A DNA stretch of 64,000 nt, taken from the NCBI GenBank assembly GCA_016931185.1, contig JAFGFI010000169.1:27915-91914 (forward strand). Reading direction: 5' to 3'. The stretch is from Anaerolineae bacterium (lineage in GTDB: Bacteria > Chloroflexota > Anaerolineae > B4-G1 > SLSP01). Shown in pieces: positions 63,215 to 64,000 of the stretch. Under the pieces are notes generated by a model. It was not told where the DNA came from. It saw only the letters and a program-made list of their open reading frames with translations, and made no database searches. Position 1 is the first letter of the stretch; every line of letters begins with the position of its first letter. The translations under genes and the position numbers were made by a program.

Positions 63215-64000
63215 ATGGAGAAGAAGAAACTTGTCGTTAACGGTATTCCGCGAACGCTCATCGTGGATCCTGAAGTATCTCTCGCTTCGGTATTACGTGA
63301 GCAATTAGGGCTGACCGGCACCAAGGTCGGCTGCGGAACCGGGCAATGTGGCGCGTGCTCGGTCATTATGGACGGGAAAGTCGTCCGATCCTGCATCACC
63401 AAGATGAAGCGCGTACCAGATGAGGCGGAGATCATCACCGTCGAGGGCGTCGGTACACCGGATACAATGCATGCCGTGCAATTGGCTTTCGTCGTCCACG
63501 GTGCGGCGCAATGCGGCTTCTGTACGCCCGGCTTCGTCGTCTCGGCCAAGGCATTGCTGGATCAAAACGTCAACCCCACCCGCGCGGAAATCCGTGATTG
63601 GTTTCAGAAACACCGCAACGTCTGTCGCTGTAACGGCTACAAGCCCTATGTGGATGCCGTGATGGACGCTGCCCGTGTGTTGCGCGGGGAGATCACCATG
63701 AAGGATTTGGCTTTCGATATGCCCGCCGATGGTAAGGTCTGGGGCAGCAAGCTCCCGCGCCCGTCTGCTGTTCCTAAGGTCACCGGAACATGGGACTACG
63801 GTGCCGACATGGGACTTAAAATGCCCGCCGACACGCTGCAACTGGCCCTCGTCCAGGCTGAAGTCTCCCACGCCAACATCTTAGGTATTGACACATCCGA
63901 GGCGGAGAAAATGCCCGGCGTCTACAAAGTCGTCACCCACAAAGACGTGAAGGGCAAAAACCGCATCACCGGCCTGATCACCTTCCCCACCAACAAAGGC
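63215..64000 (+). CDS. Molybdenum hydroxylase, Mop-type aldehyde oxidoreductase (3' truncated)
   Basis: The first 262 residues; the frame is open at the window end. AAAGGAGG precedes the ATG. Residues 1-75 are a plant-type 2Fe-2S domain with CGTGQCGACSV and a later Cys (VVRSC); residues 80-155 are the second 2Fe-2S domain with CGFCTPGF and CRCNGY. After a linker the molybdenum-binding subunit begins (PRPSAVPKVTGTWDYGAD). Iron-sulfur domains and molybdenum subunit in one chain without an FAD domain is the plan of Desulfovibrio Mop aldehyde oxidoreductases, usually about 900 residues. It oxidises aldehydes or heterocycles using molybdopterin. A structured leader with a terminator suggests control by attenuation. 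Confidence 0.93.
   Translation, partial: MEKKKLVVNGIPRTLIVDPEVSLASVLREQLGLTGTKVGCGTGQCGACSVIMDGKVVRSCITKMKRVPDEAEIITVEGVGTPDTMHAVQLAFVVHGAAQCGFCTPGFVVSAKALLDQNVNPTRAEIRDWFQKHRNVCRCNGYKPYVDAVMDAARVLRGEITMKDLAFDMPADGKVWGSKLPRPSAVPKVTGTWDYGADMGLKMPADTLQLALVQAEVSHANILGIDTSEAEKMPGVYKVVTHKDVKGKNRITGLITFPTNKG

Overview
The window reads as a chromosomal stretch of a Chloroflexota bacterium, most likely from the Anaerolineae. This is an inference from protein style and gene set: a two-subunit glycine dehydrogenase, a free-standing GyrA-type C-terminal domain, an Flp pilin with a GQGLVEYALIL core, a DHH-CBS-CBS-CCA polymerase fusion, and carbohydrate-type 'dipeptide' ABC transporters with Tat/lipoprotein binding proteins. 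Intergenic DNA is full of heptamer-period repeats and long palindromes. No phage, integrase, transposase or CRISPR array is visible.

Layout. 1-5.1 kb: a lectin-like secreted protein converges on a MarR-regulated heterodimeric ABC exporter. 5.5-12.6 kb: tRNA-Leu(CAG) diverges from a RecQ helicase, followed by a UroD-like protein, a GyrA C-terminal-domain protein, an aldehyde:ferredoxin oxidoreductase remnant and a DUF2270 membrane protein. 12.6-18.6 kb: Maf and a lipoprotein-type class B penicillin-binding protein, a tiny Flp pilin gene, a zinc-ribbon coiled-coil protein, Lgt and a DUF2085 membrane protein. 18.8-24.1 kb: a minus-strand run gcvH-gcvPA-gcvPB, an alpha/alpha-toroid protein and a DUF362 protein. 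24.2-28.3 kb: a four-GAF histidine kinase and a receiver-CpaE ATPase. 28.6-37 kb: a DUF2723 membrane protein, transketolase, an unknown protein and the DHH-CBS-CCA fusion.

37.3-48.1 kb looks like a carbohydrate locus: a GH127 enzyme, a LacI regulator and a complete binding-protein-dependent ABC importer (one binding protein, two permeases, two ATPases). 48.2-53.7 kb holds xseA and a compact set made of an unknown protein, a transmembrane Ser/Thr kinase and a NERD-FHA protein. 54.2-59.1 kb is a minus-strand operon of a Yip1-like membrane protein, a LolD-type ATPase, a secreted CARDB-like protein and a MacB/FtsX permease. 59.5-61.6 kb has a DeoR-type regulator interrupted by a nine-unit in-frame 18-bp repeat, then a MalK/UgpC-type ATPase. 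A LON-domain protein, tRNA-Leu(GAG), and a long structured leader with terminator in front of a truncated molybdenum hydroxylase gene finish the window.

The points most worth a second look are: the structured leader of the molybdoenzyme gene (a Moco-riboswitch candidate or a new RNA); the 18-bp repeat that appears in-frame in the DeoR gene, with related copies between genes and in two other genes; the 7-bp-period repeats that also enter coding sequence, including the catalytic head of the CCA polymerase; and the kinase/NERD-FHA/unknown cluster.
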